From assembly GCA_001465025.1 (NCBI GenBank), contig LNDO01000057.1, forward strand, positions 62,001-126,000: a stretch of DNA of 64,000 nt, written 5' to 3'. Each line of letters begins with the position of its first letter. The first letter of the stretch is position 1. Under the pieces are notes generated by a model that saw only the letters and a list, made by a program, of their open reading frames with translations, had not been told where the DNA came from and did not search any database. Made by a program: the position numbers and the translations under genes. The stretch comes from Pseudomonas sp. Ga0074129 (lineage in GTDB: Bacteria; Pseudomonadota; Gammaproteobacteria; Pseudomonadales; Pseudomonadaceae). This document shows, in pieces, positions 51,060 through 60,400 of the stretch.

Positions 51060-52841
51060 ATGACCCTGGATCGCCAGGAAGCCTTGTTGCTGGCACAACA
51101 ACGCCGAGGCTGGAGTCGTCTGCAGTTTGTTGAGGTGTTGGAAGACGCCTTTATCGAACATCGCGTGCAACGCATCCGTCGCCGCTTGCTGTTGATCATC
51201 AGCACGGCGGTGCTCTTTCAGCTGACCTACAGCGTACTCGACCTGCTGTTACTGCCTCCCCATGCCAGCCTGGCCACGCTGCCGGTGCGCATTTTCGGCA
51301 TCGTTGGTGCTTTGCTGGCCTTTATCTACTGTCGTCGCACGAGCAGCCCCGCCAGATTAGCGCTGCTGGCGTATGTGGCGGCCTATACCCTTAACGGCGC
51401 CTGTATCGCGGTGATTATTCACCTGTGCTGGAACCAGGGTGTGGAGATGCCCTATGACGGGCTGTTTCTGGTGTTGTTGTTTGGCTACGTTTTGCTTGGC
51501 GTTTCGTTTCGTGCCGTGAGTGTGGCGTCGTGGGGCGTGTGTGCGCTGTTTTTTCTGTTGGGCATGCTTTTGGCCAATGGCAGCGTGGCCGTCGGCTATC
51601 AGGGTTTGTTTCTGTTGTGCGCCAATGTGATTGGCAGCGTGGGGGCATATCTGCAGGAGCATGGGCAGCGCGGCGCATGGCTTAACCTGCGTTTGCTTGA
51701 CCTGGCTCGCCAGCGTGCTGAGGCTGATGATGCGCGCAAGTTGCGCCTGCTGGCTGCGGCCAGTCATGACTTGCGTCAGCCACTCAATGCCATGGGGCTT
51801 TACGCCCAGCATCTTCTTGAACAAAACCAAGACCCGGGCGTGCACCGCATCAGCAGTCGCCTGGCCATTGCCGTTGAGCAGCTCAGCCGGTTATTGCAGT
51901 CACTGTTTGACTACACGCGCCTGACATTGCCGGGCGGCGTACAGGCCAAGCCGGAGGTGTTTGCGCTGCGTCCTTTGTTGCTGCGTTTGAGCAGCGAAGC
52001 ACGGGCTGAGTCGGTTGCCGAAGGCGTGGAGTTGCAACTGCATTGTCCTGAGCTTTGGGTGCGCAGTGATCCTGTCTTGTTGGAGCGCATGCTGCGCAAC
52101 CTGCTGAGTAATGCCCTGCGTCACGCCCAGGCGCGCCATGTCTGGCTGCTGGCGCGTCTTGAAGAAGGCGCGGTGTACCTGGAAGTGGGCGACGATGGCA
52201 AAGGGTTGGACGAGCACGAGCAGGCACAGGTGTTCGAAGAGTTTCGCCAACTCGACAACCCTGGTCGCAATGCCGAGCGGGGTTTGGGCTTGGGGCTGGC
52301 CATCGTTCAGCAATTGGCTGAGTTGCTCACGCATGACTTGCGTCTTTACTCCAGCCCCGGCAGTGGTGCGCGTTTTGTGCTGCAACTACCGCAGGCCGAG
52401 GCAGGGCAGGTACCCGTCGTAAAACCTGCGGTAAATGCATTGGCTGGGCGCGTGCTGTTGCTGGAAGACGACGCAGCTGGGCGCGAAGCCCTGTGTGGGC
52501 TTCTGCAGCGCTGGGGCTGTGAGGTGTGGGCTTGTGCTGATGCTGCTGAAGCGATGCAGTGTATGGCGCAGGCACAACCGCAGATGATCATCAGTGATTA
52601 TCGATTGGCGGCAACCGAGGACGGTTTACGGGTGATCGAGCGTTTGCGCGAAGAGGCGGGCTGCATGTTGCCCGCATTGTTGATTACCGCTGACGTCAGT
52701 TCTGATTTACAAGAGCGCTGCACACGCTCGCATGTCACGTTGCTTGGCAAACCGCTGTTACCAGCCCGGCTGCGCCAGGCGTTGGCGATTATGCTGCCGG
52801 ATGACGCGAAACTTGCGCGGACATCCAATGCTGTTTTATAG
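51060..52841 (+). CDS. Hybrid sensor histidine kinase with six-helix sensor and receiver domain
   Basis: 593 residues. Six transmembrane helices at about 43-197, then HisKA with phospho-acceptor H236 in AASHDLRQPLNA. The HATPase domain includes N-box LLSNALRHA near 345, GDDGKG near 373 and GLGLGLAI near 408. A receiver domain near 455-570 (LLLEDDAAGR, Asp in IISDYRL, Lys in LLGKPL) closes the protein. ATG at 51060 has GGAG seven bases upstream. It starts 15 bases after the foldase stop, suggesting co-transcription with lipA-lifO. Convergent with the NarL-type regulator, overlapping six bases. Confidence 0.9.
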   Translation: MTLDRQEALLLAQQRRGWSRLQFVEVLEDAFIEHRVQRIRRRLLLIISTAVLFQLTYSVLDLLLLPPHASLATLPVRIFGIVGALLAFIYCRRTSSPARLALLAYVAAYTLNGACIAVIIHLCWNQGVEMPYDGLFLVLLFGYVLLGVSFRAVSVASWGVCALFFLLGMLLANGSVAVGYQGLFLLCANVIGSVGAYLQEHGQRGAWLNLRLLDLARQRAEADDARKLRLLAAASHDLRQPLNAMGLYAQHLLEQNQDPGVHRISSRLAIAVEQLSRLLQSLFDYTRLTLPGGVQAKPEVFALRPLLLRLSSEARAESVAEGVELQLHCPELWVRSDPVLLERMLRNLLSNALRHAQARHVWLLARLEEGAVYLEVGDDGKGLDEHEQAQVFEEFRQLDNPGRNAERGLGLGLAIVQQLAELLTHDLRLYSSPGSGARFVLQLPQAEAGQVPVVKPAVNALAGRVLLLEDDAAGREALCGLLQRWGCEVWACADAAEAMQCMAQAQPQMIISDYRLAATEDGLRVIERLREEAGCMLPALLITADVSSDLQERCTRSHVTLLGKPLLPARLRQALAIMLPDDAKLARTSNAVL

Positions 52842-53453
52842 CCACCCGCGTTGACGCGCGGCGCTGACGCAGGCCGTGCGTGTGTGCACCGCGAACTCCT
52901 GAAACAAGGATTTAAGGTGGGTTTTCACCGTGTCTTCAGACACACCCAACTGACGGCTGATGGATTTGTTGGGCAGCCCTTCAGCCAGCAAACGTAGAAT
53001 TTCCATTTGCCGGGGCGTAAGCGGTGATTTATCACCTTGATGTGGCGCTGGCAGGGTTTCCCCCATTAGCACGCGGGTTACCGACAGGCGCAGTTCGTCG
53101 CTGCTGGCGCTCTTCGAGATAAAGCCCAAGGCACCGGCCGCCAGCGCTGCTTGCGCATCCAGGCTGGAATCACTGGCGCTGAGAATGGCCACCGGGGTCA
53201 GACGGCCTTGCTGTTGCCAGCGCTGCAGTAACTCCAGGCCGGGCATGTCGGGCAGGCGCAGATCCAGCAAAATCAGGTCAAATACGCCGCTCTGTAAGCA
53301 GGTTTCGGCAGCAGCGGCCGATTCCGCCGTACGAATCTGCAGGTCAGCGCAGAGGGGGGCCAAGGCCAGGCTCAAACCGTCAAGAAAAATGCGGTGATCA
53401 TCCACCAGCAGCAGACTAAGTTGTGCTGGCAACGTGGTGCAGAGTGCAGTCAT
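52836..53453 (-). CDS. NarL/FixJ-type response regulator
   Basis: 205 residues from the ATG at 53453. Receiver domain with acidic pair VDDHR near 17-21, phospho-acceptor D64 in LLDLRLPDMPG and conserved Ser/Lys near 92-115 (AILSASD, ISKSAS). The LuxR HTH is at the C-terminus (LTPRQMEILRLLAEGLPNKSISRQLGVS, TVKTHL). Its 3' end overlaps the hybrid kinase 3' end by six bases in convergent orientation. Partnership with that kinase is likely but inferred. The start has a weak ribosome site. Confidence 0.88.
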   Translation of the reverse strand: MTALCTTLPAQLSLLLVDDHRIFLDGLSLALAPLCADLQIRTAESAAAAETCLQSGVFDLILLDLRLPDMPGLELLQRWQQQGRLTPVAILSASDSSLDAQAALAAGALGFISKSASSDELRLSVTRVLMGETLPAPHQGDKSPLTPRQMEILRLLAEGLPNKSISRQLGVSEDTVKTHLKSLFQEFAVHTRTACVSAARQRGWL

Positions 53454-53611
53454 AAGGGCTGTCTCGAGCTGTTTTATTGTTGTTTTAGTTGCGCGTGAGT
53501 CTAACGCAAAGCTCCGGGGTAAACAGTCATGCAGGCTCATAGGTTCACGCTTGGGCTATCGCCCGTAGGCGTTTTAATCGACCATGGCGGCTGTTTTTTA
53601 AGGAGTGGTGC

Positions 53612-54745
53612 ATGCGCGCAACGTGGGACATTTTCTGCAGCGTGGTGGATAACTACGGCGATATCGGCGTGACCTGGCGGCTGGCTCGCCAGTTGGTGGC
53701 CGAGCATGGGCTGGCCGTGCGGCTCTGGGTGGATGACGTGCAGGCATTCGTTCGCCTATGCCCGCAAGCTGATCCGCAACAACCAACGCAAAAACAGCAA
53801 GGCGTCGAGGTGCGACACTGGCCCGTGGATTGGTTGCCGGTAGAGCCTGCTGACGTGGTGATTGAGGCTTTTGCCTGTCAGTTGCCCCAGTCATACATCA
53901 CGGCCATGGCCGCGCGTGAACAGAAGGTGCTGTGGCTCAACTTGGAATACCTCAGTGCTGAGGCGTGGGTGGCGGGCTGCCACGCGCTGCCTTCCTTGCA
54001 AGCAGGCGGGTTGTCGAAGTTTTTCTTCTTTCCAGGCTTTACCGCAGGCACCGGCGGTTTGTTGCGTGAGCGTGACTTGATCGCGCAGCGTCAGGCGTTT
54101 CAAGCGGATGCACAGGCCCGTCATGCGTTCTTGCGTAGTGTTGGGGTGAGCCTGCCGGCGGGTGCGCGTCTGATCTCGCTGTTTGCCTACGAGAACACGG
54201 CTCTGGCCAGTTGGTTGGACGCATTGGCTTCGTCCGACCAGCCCACTCAATTGCTGGTGCCCGAAGGCCGTATCCTCAGTGATCTGCACGCTTGGCTGGG
54301 TGGCCCAGCCTTGCAAGTTGGTGCTGTGCGCCAGCGAGGTCAGTTGCATGTACAGGTGCTGCCGTTTCTCTCGCAGGAGCAGTACGACCAGTTGCTGTGG
54401 AGTTGTGATTTCAATGCCGTGCGCGGAGAAGACTCATTCGTTCGCGCCCAGTGGGCCGGGCGGCCTCTGCTTTGGCATATTTATCAGCAAGCCGATGACG
54501 CGCATCTGGAGAAGCTCGACGCGTTTCTGGCGATTTACCAAGCCGGGTTGTCCGAGGGGGCGCAAGCAGCGTTGGTCAGCCTTTGGCATGCCTGGAATCA
54601 GGGCGGGTCAGTGGTTCAAAGCTGGAATCAGTTGCTGCAACATGGGCCTGAGCTGTCTGCTCATGCAGACGCGTGGGCTCTGCAACAGGCATCTCAGGTT
54701 GATCTTGCCGCGGCTCTGGTGCAGTTTTACTTAAATTGGCTATGA
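53612..54745 (+). CDS. earP: EF-P arginine rhamnosyltransferase
   Basis: 377 residues, a GT-B glycosyltransferase of the EarP family. The N-terminus reads [20 protein letters not shown], with Asp13 and Asp17 at the positions essential in EarP. Near the C-terminus [18 protein letters not shown] (near 270-287) is the nucleotide-sugar binding motif. It transfers rhamnose from dTDP-beta-L-rhamnose to Arg32 of EF-P, whose gene follows 46 bp downstream. AAGGAG precedes the ATG. Confidence 0.95.
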   Translation: MRATWDIFCSVVDNYGDIGVTWRLARQLVAEHGLAVRLWVDDVQAFVRLCPQADPQQPTQKQQGVEVRHWPVDWLPVEPADVVIEAFACQLPQSYITAMAAREQKVLWLNLEYLSAEAWVAGCHALPSLQAGGLSKFFFFPGFTAGTGGLLRERDLIAQRQAFQADAQARHAFLRSVGVSLPAGARLISLFAYENTALASWLDALASSDQPTQLLVPEGRILSDLHAWLGGPALQVGAVRQRGQLHVQVLPFLSQEQYDQLLWSCDFNAVRGEDSFVRAQWAGRPLLWHIYQQADDAHLEKLDAFLAIYQAGLSEGAQAALVSLWHAWNQGGSVVQSWNQLLQHGPELSAHADAWALQQASQVDLAAALVQFYLNWL

Positions 54746-54791
54746 TACGCGGCCAAGAATTCTGTCACTCCATCCAAATCCGGATATTCGT

Positions 54792-55364
54792 ATGAAAACC
54801 GCACAAGAAATGAAGCCTAACAGCGTGGCGCTGATCGACGGGCACCCATGGCTGATCCAAAAGGCCGAATTCACCAAGTCCGGCCGTAACAGCGCCATCG
54901 TTAAGATGAAGCTGAAGAACCTGATCAACGGCTCCAAGACTGAAACCGTTTACAAAGCCGACGACAAAATGGAACCGGTTATCCTTGAGCGCAAGGAAGT
55001 GAACCTGTCCTACATCAGCGGTGATGACTACGTATTCATGGACCCGGAGTTCAACTCTTATGAGCTGCGCGCCGAAGACCTGGAAAGCGTTCTGCCTTTC
55101 ATCGAAGAAGGCATGAACGACGTTTGCGAAGCGGTGTTCTTCGAAGGCAAAGTAATCTCCGTTGACCTGCCGACCACCATCGTGCGTCAGCTGGCCTACA
55201 CCGAAGGTTCTGCCCGTGGCGACACCAGCGGCAAGGTGATGAAGCCTGCCAAGCTGAGCAACGGCACTGAAGTGAAAGTGGCTGATTTCTGCGAAATCGG
55301 TGACTGGATCGAAATCGACACCCGTACCGGCGAGTACAAATCCCGCGCTAAAGCACCGGCCTAA
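54792..55364 (+). CDS. efp: Translation elongation factor P
   Basis: 190 residues with the three beta-barrel domains of EF-P. The tip of domain I reads [10 protein letters not shown], placing Arg at position 32, the rhamnosylated type rather than the lysylated Lys34 type. Prevents ribosome stalling at polyproline. Adjacent to earP, consistent with the modification. A strong terminator follows. Confidence 0.97.
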   Translation: MKTAQEMKPNSVALIDGHPWLIQKAEFTKSGRNSAIVKMKLKNLINGSKTETVYKADDKMEPVILERKEVNLSYISGDDYVFMDPEFNSYELRAEDLESVLPFIEEGMNDVCEAVFFEGKVISVDLPTTIVRQLAYTEGSARGDTSGKVMKPAKLSNGTEVKVADFCEIGDWIEIDTRTGEYKSRAKAPA

Positions 55365-55385
55365 GGCTGGCGTTAACCGCGAGTT

Positions 55386-55418
55386 AAAAAAGCCCGACCT
55401 TCGCGTCGGGCTTTTTTT
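55386..55418 (+). terminator. Intrinsic terminator after efp
   Basis: Stem AAAAAGCCCGAC / GTCGGGCTTTTTTT with a TTCGC-type loop. A/T tracts on both sides make it bidirectional, serving the LysR gene as well. Confidence 0.95.
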
Positions 55419-55434
55419 CGCCTGGTATTTGGCT

Positions 55435-56391
55435 TCAGCCCCGTTGTAGGCCGTTGTGCAAGGCCAAGTCCCAGGGGGCAATGGGGCCGAAGCGCGCTTT
55501 GAGAAACTCCAGCAACAAACGGCTGCGTGAGTCGGTTTCTCGCTCCAGGCGCAGGGCGTAAATACCGCTCGGCTCGGGGGCAGGCAGTCCGTTTTCACAG
55601 AACAGCGGCAACAGTTCACCGCGCACCAGGTATTCGCTGATCAGCCAAGTGGGTAAATGAGCTATGCCCAGCCCGGTCAGGGCGCTGAACAGTAGGGCTT
55701 CAGCGTTATTGGCGGTCATACGCAGGCGTTTGGGGCGGCACAGTTGCAGTTTGCCCTGTTGCTCAAAGCGCCAGGCATAAGGCGGTGCCAAGCTGTCCCA
55801 GTCCAGGCCGTCATGTTCTAGCAACTCGTCAGGGCTGCGTGGCACGCCGCGACGAGCCAGGTACTCGGGGCTGGCGCAGACGACTCGAACCATGGGTGAT
55901 AACGCCGTGGCAACCAAGCGCGTGTCGGCCAGCGGGCCAATGCGCAGCACCACATCAACCTCACCTAAATGACTGCCTTGCAGGTCAACGAAACTGTCGA
56001 TCAAGCGCAGTTGCACGTCCAAACCCGGATAAGCGACTAAAAACGCCGCGATCGCTGGTGCCAGATGGCGGCGACCGAAAGGCGCGGGTGCATCGACGCG
56101 GATAAGCCCTTCAGGTGCGCTGCTCAGGGACACGGCCTCGGCGCGGGCCAGGTGCAGTTCGGTCAAAATGCGTTTGGCCCGCTCAGCAAACGCCAACCCG
56201 GCAGAGGTGGCGCGAACGGCGTGGGTGCTGCGGCTAAACAGGGTGCTGCCGAGCGAGCGTTCCAGTGCATCAATGCGCCGGGCGACTGCTGAGGGCGTCA
56301 GCGGATGACGACGGGCCGCTGCTGAGAAGCTGCCGGTTTCCAGTACATCGAGAAACAGGCTGAGCTGATCGGTCAGGTTGTCAGGGTTCAT
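55435..56391 (-). CDS. LysR-family transcriptional regulator
   Basis: 318 residues from the ATG at 56391 (AGGA about seven bases upstream). N-terminal HTH near 15-50 (FSAAARRHPLTPSAVARRIDALERSLG) and substrate-binding domain from about 90. The divergently transcribed TSUP transporter is 106 bp away, the usual arrangement for a LysR regulator and its target. Effector unknown; sulfur compounds are plausible only by association with TSUP. Confidence 0.9.
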   Translation of the reverse strand: MNPDNLTDQLSLFLDVLETGSFSAAARRHPLTPSAVARRIDALERSLGSTLFSRSTHAVRATSAGLAFAERAKRILTELHLARAEAVSLSSAPEGLIRVDAPAPFGRRHLAPAIAAFLVAYPGLDVQLRLIDSFVDLQGSHLGEVDVVLRIGPLADTRLVATALSPMVRVVCASPEYLARRGVPRSPDELLEHDGLDWDSLAPPYAWRFEQQGKLQLCRPKRLRMTANNAEALLFSALTGLGIAHLPTWLISEYLVRGELLPLFCENGLPAPEPSGIYALRLERETDSRSRLLLEFLKARFGPIAPWDLALHNGLQRG

Positions 56392-56497
56392 GCAGGTCCT
56401 CTGTTGTGCAGATAATGCAAAGCCATTGTGCGCGGCTGTGCGTTTCACTACCAGTGAGAACCCATTAGGCTGCGTGGCTTATCTAGGGAGTGCGCAG

Positions 56498-57253
56498 ATG
56501 CTGTTGCTTGATCTTGTTGTGAATCTGCTGCTTGGCCTTGTTTTAGGCACGCTGGGTGGTCTGTTCGGTATAGGTGGTGGGCTGATTGCCATTCCGGCGC
56601 TGGGCGTGCTGTTTGGGCTTGATCAGCAGTTGGCCCAAGGCACGGCGCTGGTGATGGTGGTGCCCAATGTGCTGTTGGCGTTGTGGCGTTATCACCAGCG
56701 CAACCGCATCCAGTGGCAGCACGCCCTGGCGCTGGCCGTGCCCAGTTTGGTGTTTGCGCTGCTGGGTGCCGCCTGGGCCGTGACGTTGGACGCTGAGCGC
56801 ATGCGCCTGGCATTTGTGGTTTTTCTGCTGCTGTTGGCGGCTTACAACTTTTCTCGGCTGTTCAGTATGCCGCTGCAGCCAGCCACTGGTATGCGTCATA
56901 CCTGGCCTTGGTTGAGCGTGCTGGGCAGCGCTGCTGGTTTGTTGGGTGGCCTGTTTGGTGTGGGCGGTGCGGTGCTGGCAACGCCGTTGCTCACCACGGT
57001 GTTTGGCACCAGTCAGGTGGTGGCGCAGGGCTTGTCCCTGGCGTTGGCTGCGCCGAGTACGGCCGTTACCTTGGGGACCTATGCCGCACACGATCATGTC
57101 AACTGGCTGCTAGGCGTGCCCTTGGCGCTGGGTGGTTTACTTAGTATCAGTTGGGGCGTGAAGTGCGCTCACGCCCTGCCAGAGCGTTTGCTACGCGGGC
57201 TATTTGTCGGTTTTATGCTGCTTTGCGCCGTTTTGCTTGCGCTTAAGCTCTAA
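56498..57253 (+). CDS. TSUP (TauE/SafE) family membrane transporter
   Basis: 251 residues, about eight helices in two repeats. Repeat motifs [20 protein letters not shown] near residues 17-36 and [20 protein letters not shown] near 146-165 are diagnostic. ATG at 56498 has GGGAG eight bases upstream. Family members move sulfite, sulfonates or other organic anions; the substrate is unknown here. Divergent from the LysR gene. Confidence 0.9.
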   Translation: MLLLDLVVNLLLGLVLGTLGGLFGIGGGLIAIPALGVLFGLDQQLAQGTALVMVVPNVLLALWRYHQRNRIQWQHALALAVPSLVFALLGAAWAVTLDAERMRLAFVVFLLLLAAYNFSRLFSMPLQPATGMRHTWPWLSVLGSAAGLLGGLFGVGGAVLATPLLTTVFGTSQVVAQGLSLALAAPSTAVTLGTYAAHDHVNWLLGVPLALGGLLSISWGVKCAHALPERLLRGLFVGFMLLCAVLLALKL

Positions 57254-57362
57254 AGCCCCGGGCGGTGACCCGCATAGCAATATCCGTAGACCGTTGGAGC
57301 AGCGCGTCCAAGTCTCATCCGCTACAATGCGCGCCGAATTTGTCTTGCCCGAGAGCCTGCCC

Positions 57363-58064
57363 ATGTCCGCCTGCCAGACCCCGATCATCGTTGCCCTGGA
57401 TTTTCCGACTCGTGATGCCGCGCTGGCATTGGCTGATCAGCTCGATCCCAAGCTGTGCCGGGTAAAAGTGGGCAAGGAGCTATTTACCCGATGCGGTCCG
57501 GATATCGTCAACGTGCTGGCTGGCAAGGGTTTTGAGGTATTCCTCGACCTCAAATTCCATGACATCCCCAATACCACGGCCATGGCCGTTAAAGCGGCGG
57601 CCGAGATGGGGGTGTGGATGGTTAATGTGCATTGCTCCGGCGGCCTGCGCATGATGGCGGCGTGCCGCGAAACACTGGAGAAGCTCGCCGGGGCCAAGCC
57701 GCTGCTGATCGGGGTAACGGTGTTGACCAGCATGGAGCGTGAGGATTTGGCTGGGATTGGTCTGGATGTGGAGCCGCAAACGCAGGTTTTGCGCTTAGCC
57801 GGTTTGGCCGCGCAAGCGGGGTTGGACGGGTTGGTGTGTTCGGCGCAGGAGGCGCAGGTGCTGAAAGGCACTTACCCTGCTTTGCAATTAGTCACTCCGG
57901 GGATTCGTCCAGCGGGCAGCGCTCAGGATGATCAGCGGCGCATCCTGACACCGCGCCAGGCTCTGGATGTAGGCTCGGACTATCTGGTGATCGGTCGTCC
58001 CATTAGCCAAGCCGCTGATCCAGCTCAGGCACTGGCAGCTATCGTGTCCGAGTTAAGCGCGTGA
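57363..58064 (+). CDS. pyrF: Orotidine 5'-phosphate decarboxylase
   Basis: 233 residues from the ATG at 57363. The catalytic [10 protein letters not shown] segment is near residues 62-71 (Lys and Asp tetrad), with [12 protein letters not shown] near 9-20 and VTPGIRPAG near 179-187 closing the barrel. Makes UMP from OMP in the cytoplasm. In-frame starts further upstream cross the TSUP gene. queF follows on the same strand. Confidence 0.96.
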   Translation: MSACQTPIIVALDFPTRDAALALADQLDPKLCRVKVGKELFTRCGPDIVNVLAGKGFEVFLDLKFHDIPNTTAMAVKAAAEMGVWMVNVHCSGGLRMMAACRETLEKLAGAKPLLIGVTVLTSMEREDLAGIGLDVEPQTQVLRLAGLAAQAGLDGLVCSAQEAQVLKGTYPALQLVTPGIRPAGSAQDDQRRILTPRQALDVGSDYLVIGRPISQAADPAQALAAIVSELSA

Positions 58065-58093
58065 GCCCTGTTCATTCTGATCCGGAGACTGTC

Positions 58094-58924
58094 ATGCAGC
58101 CTGCCGCCGAAGATTCTCCCCTGGGCAAGGCCAGCGAATACATCGCGACCTACACGCCGTCTTTGTTGTTCCCCATTCCGCGCGCTGCAAAGTGGGCCGA
58201 GTTGGGGCTGAGCGCCGAGACGCTGCCGTATCAAGGCGTGGATTTTTGGAACTGTTTCGAGCTGTCCTGGTTGTTGCCGTCGGGTAAGCCGGTGGTGGCC
58301 ATGGGCGAGTTTGCCATTCCTGCCGACTCGCCAAATATCATTGAGTCGAAATCGTTCAAGCTGTATCTCAACTCGCTGAATCAGTCGGTGTTTGCCACGC
58401 CGGATGAGTTGGTCAGTGTGTTGACGGCTGATCTGTCGGCCGCAGCGGGCAAACCGGTTGCGGTGCGCGTGCGCAGCTTGGCGGAGGTGACGGCTGAGGG
58501 TGTATCGGCCGCGCCAGGTGTGTGCATTGATGATTTGGACGTGACCATCAGTAACTACGCACATCCGCAGCCTGAACTGCTGCGTTGTGATCGGCAGCGA
58601 GTGGTTGAGGAGAGCTTGCACAGTCATCTGCTCAAGTCGAACTGCCCGGTTACTGGCCAGCCCGACTGGGGCACGTTGGTGGTGCAATACCAAGGCCCAG
58701 CTTTAGATCACGCCAGTTTGCTGGCTTATTTGGTCAGCTTTCGCCAGCACGCGGACTTTCATGAACAATGCGTTGAGCGGATTTTTCTCGACCTGTTGCG
58801 ACTGCTCAAACCAGTGCATCTGACGGTGTATGCGCGTTATGTGCGGCGTGGTGGTTTAGACATCAACCCTTATCGCAGCACAGAATCAGTGGCCGCCGAT
58901 AATCGACGTTTAGTGCGTCAGTAA
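58094..58924 (+). CDS. queF: NADPH-dependent 7-cyano-7-deazaguanine reductase
   Basis: 276 residues. Bimodular YqcD/QueF type of gammaproteobacteria. Catalytic Cys in [12 protein letters not shown] near 184 and the NADPH-binding segment [14 protein letters not shown] near 85-98. It reduces preQ0 to preQ1 for queuosine in tRNA. The ATG at 58094 has GGAG about seven bases upstream and starts [16 protein letters not shown] as in relatives; a GTG at 58061 would overlap pyrF. Terminator behind. Confidence 0.95.
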   Translation: MQPAAEDSPLGKASEYIATYTPSLLFPIPRAAKWAELGLSAETLPYQGVDFWNCFELSWLLPSGKPVVAMGEFAIPADSPNIIESKSFKLYLNSLNQSVFATPDELVSVLTADLSAAAGKPVAVRVRSLAEVTAEGVSAAPGVCIDDLDVTISNYAHPQPELLRCDRQRVVEESLHSHLLKSNCPVTGQPDWGTLVVQYQGPALDHASLLAYLVSFRQHADFHEQCVERIFLDLLRLLKPVHLTVYARYVRRGGLDINPYRSTESVAADNRRLVRQ

Positions 58925-58927
58925 CGC

Positions 58928-58955
58928 AAAACCCCAGCGCAATGCTGGGGTTTTT
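58928..58955 (+). terminator. Intrinsic terminator after queF
   Basis: Stem CCCCAGC / GCTGGGG with loop GCAAT and a TTTTT tail, three bases after the stop codon. Confidence 0.93.
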
Positions 58956-59073
58956 ATGAGTGCTGTCGCAGGGCGTTAATCTGTTACGCGTGCGCCCGGC
59001 TAGATCTTCATTCCAGCCTAGTGACTGATTAAAAGGCCTGCGCGCAGCCCTCTAAGGGCGCGGCATGAACAGT

Positions 59074-59340
59074 TCAAATACCCATGTTCGCGAGGCTCTG
59101 CACGATATTGCGCAGGGTTCCGGCGAGCGTCGGGTGGCTGGCTTCAAAGCGCTCTACAGCCAGGTTGACGCCATCGATCAAGGTGGCGTCGGGTGCGGCC
59201 GCTGCTTGGCTGGCCAGTTGCAGTTCTATCTCCTGAGTCAGCACAAACAGTTCCGCGCGTTCTTCCTCGGTCATTGGCGGCTGTTCGGCCAGTTGGTCGC
59301 GTAGTTCTTGCAGTTGTTGCTGCAGACGGCTTGCAGGCAT
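59074..59340 (-). CDS. DUF4404 family small protein
   Basis: 88 residues, all helical in prediction. The N-terminus MPASRLQQQLQELRDQLAEQ reads like a short coiled coil, followed by PPMTEEERAEL and a C-terminal ATLRN-like helix (AGTLRNIVQSLANMGI). Cytoplasmic, no catalytic motif. AGAGT precedes the ATG. It lies downstream of the HAD gene on the same strand. Function unknown. Confidence 0.82.
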   Translation of the reverse strand: MPASRLQQQLQELRDQLAEQPPMTEEERAELFVLTQEIELQLASQAAAAPDATLIDGVNLAVERFEASHPTLAGTLRNIVQSLANMGI

Positions 59341-59412
59341 GGAACTCTCCCTTTGGTAATCGACTGAATGACTGACCTTGCGCTAAGGCGAAAGGTTCTG
59401 CATGCCTTCAGG

Positions 59413-59484
59413 TTAATCCAAGCCCATGGCCTTTGCTTGCTTTGGATCAAATCCGCGCTCGCGGACTCGGATGTTATCGATCAT
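59413..59484 (-). CDS. Candidate 23-residue protein coupled to the HAD gene
   Basis: ATG at 59484 follows the HAD stop codon with no gap (TGAATG), and AAAGG lies eight bases before it inside the HAD gene. The peptide begins MIDNIRVRERGFDP, continues KQAKAMGLD and stops at 59413. It is charged, soluble and probably helical. The direct stop-start junction favours translation by reinitiation. No family recognised. Confidence 0.4.
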   Translation of the reverse strand: MIDNIRVRERGFDPKQAKAMGLD

Positions 59485-60189
59485 TCAGGGCCTTTCGCCT
59501 TTTTGTTGACGGAGGCTGATGTCTTGCAGGCAAGTCGGTAAGTCACTGAGCTGATCAATTACAGAATGTACGCCAAGCCGATAAAGGCTGAGGGTGGCTT
59601 GGCTGCGCAGTTGGTCGCGCTCGCGGGTTGTTTGGCTTTGCCAATCGGCTATGGCCATGCCGCAAAGCGGCCCGCTGATGGCCAGACCAATGGTCCAGAT
59701 GCCGGCATTCAATCCCGCTTGCAGCAGGCGCGGCTCACCACTGACTAATACGCAGCCATTCAACCGCTCGGCCTTGAGCGCCATCAAACTTTCCCAGATT
59801 GCATCGGGCGCAGGCCAGGGCCGCTGGTGCTGCAGAGTCGTGCCTGTCAGCCATGTTGGCAGTGCACTGGCCAGATGTTGGCAGGCGTCTGAGGGTAACT
59901 CGTCTAGCCAAGCACAGGGGATGTTCTGTTGATGCAGTGAATCCAGCAACTGAGCAGTCGAGGGCGTCAGCTCGGCTTGGTCACGAGCGAACTCGCACAG
60001 CACGCGTTGATAATGCTCCAGTTCATTGGGTGTGGGTGTGTGGCCCAATGCTTGTTCAAGGCCTCGGGGATGTTTGGTATTCGGGCAAAGGTGCTGAAGG
60101 GTAAGGGCAACCGTGCGGGCACCAAAGTCAACCAGGCAGCCTGAGAGGCCAAACAATATAGCGGTGAAGGCGGGCGAGGGCGGGCTCAT
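59485..60189 (-). CDS. HAD-superfamily protein with degenerate active site (phosphonatase-like)
   Basis: 234 residues. The overall layout is that of phosphonatase-like HADs. Motif I, normally DxDG, reads FGLSGCLVD at residues 13-21, so both catalytic Asp are replaced (G14, S16). The late acidic motif normally GDT is SGEPRLLQAGLNAGIW near 156-171. It is therefore probably not a hydrolase. ATG at 60189 has AAGGA upstream. Between mlaA (divergent) and DUF4404. Confidence 0.8.
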   Translation of the reverse strand: MSPPSPAFTAILFGLSGCLVDFGARTVALTLQHLCPNTKHPRGLEQALGHTPTPNELEHYQRVLCEFARDQAELTPSTAQLLDSLHQQNIPCAWLDELPSDACQHLASALPTWLTGTTLQHQRPWPAPDAIWESLMALKAERLNGCVLVSGEPRLLQAGLNAGIWTIGLAISGPLCGMAIADWQSQTTRERDQLRSQATLSLYRLGVHSVIDQLSDLPTCLQDISLRQQKGERP

Positions 60190-60400
60190 GATCCATCCTT
60201 GAAAACATCCTCTGGCAGCTTATTCGTCAATCATTACAGCGAGGTGACGAATAGCCAACTTGATTTCTTGCTTGTGCGTTGGGGGTTATTTCTTTGGCGT
60301 TAAGTCCATCCGCTATGCTGCCTTATCAAAGGCTGCGCCTTATACTTGCAGCCTTAATTGGTGCCTGTGGCAGCCTGAGTGATTTCAAGGAGTGACTGCG

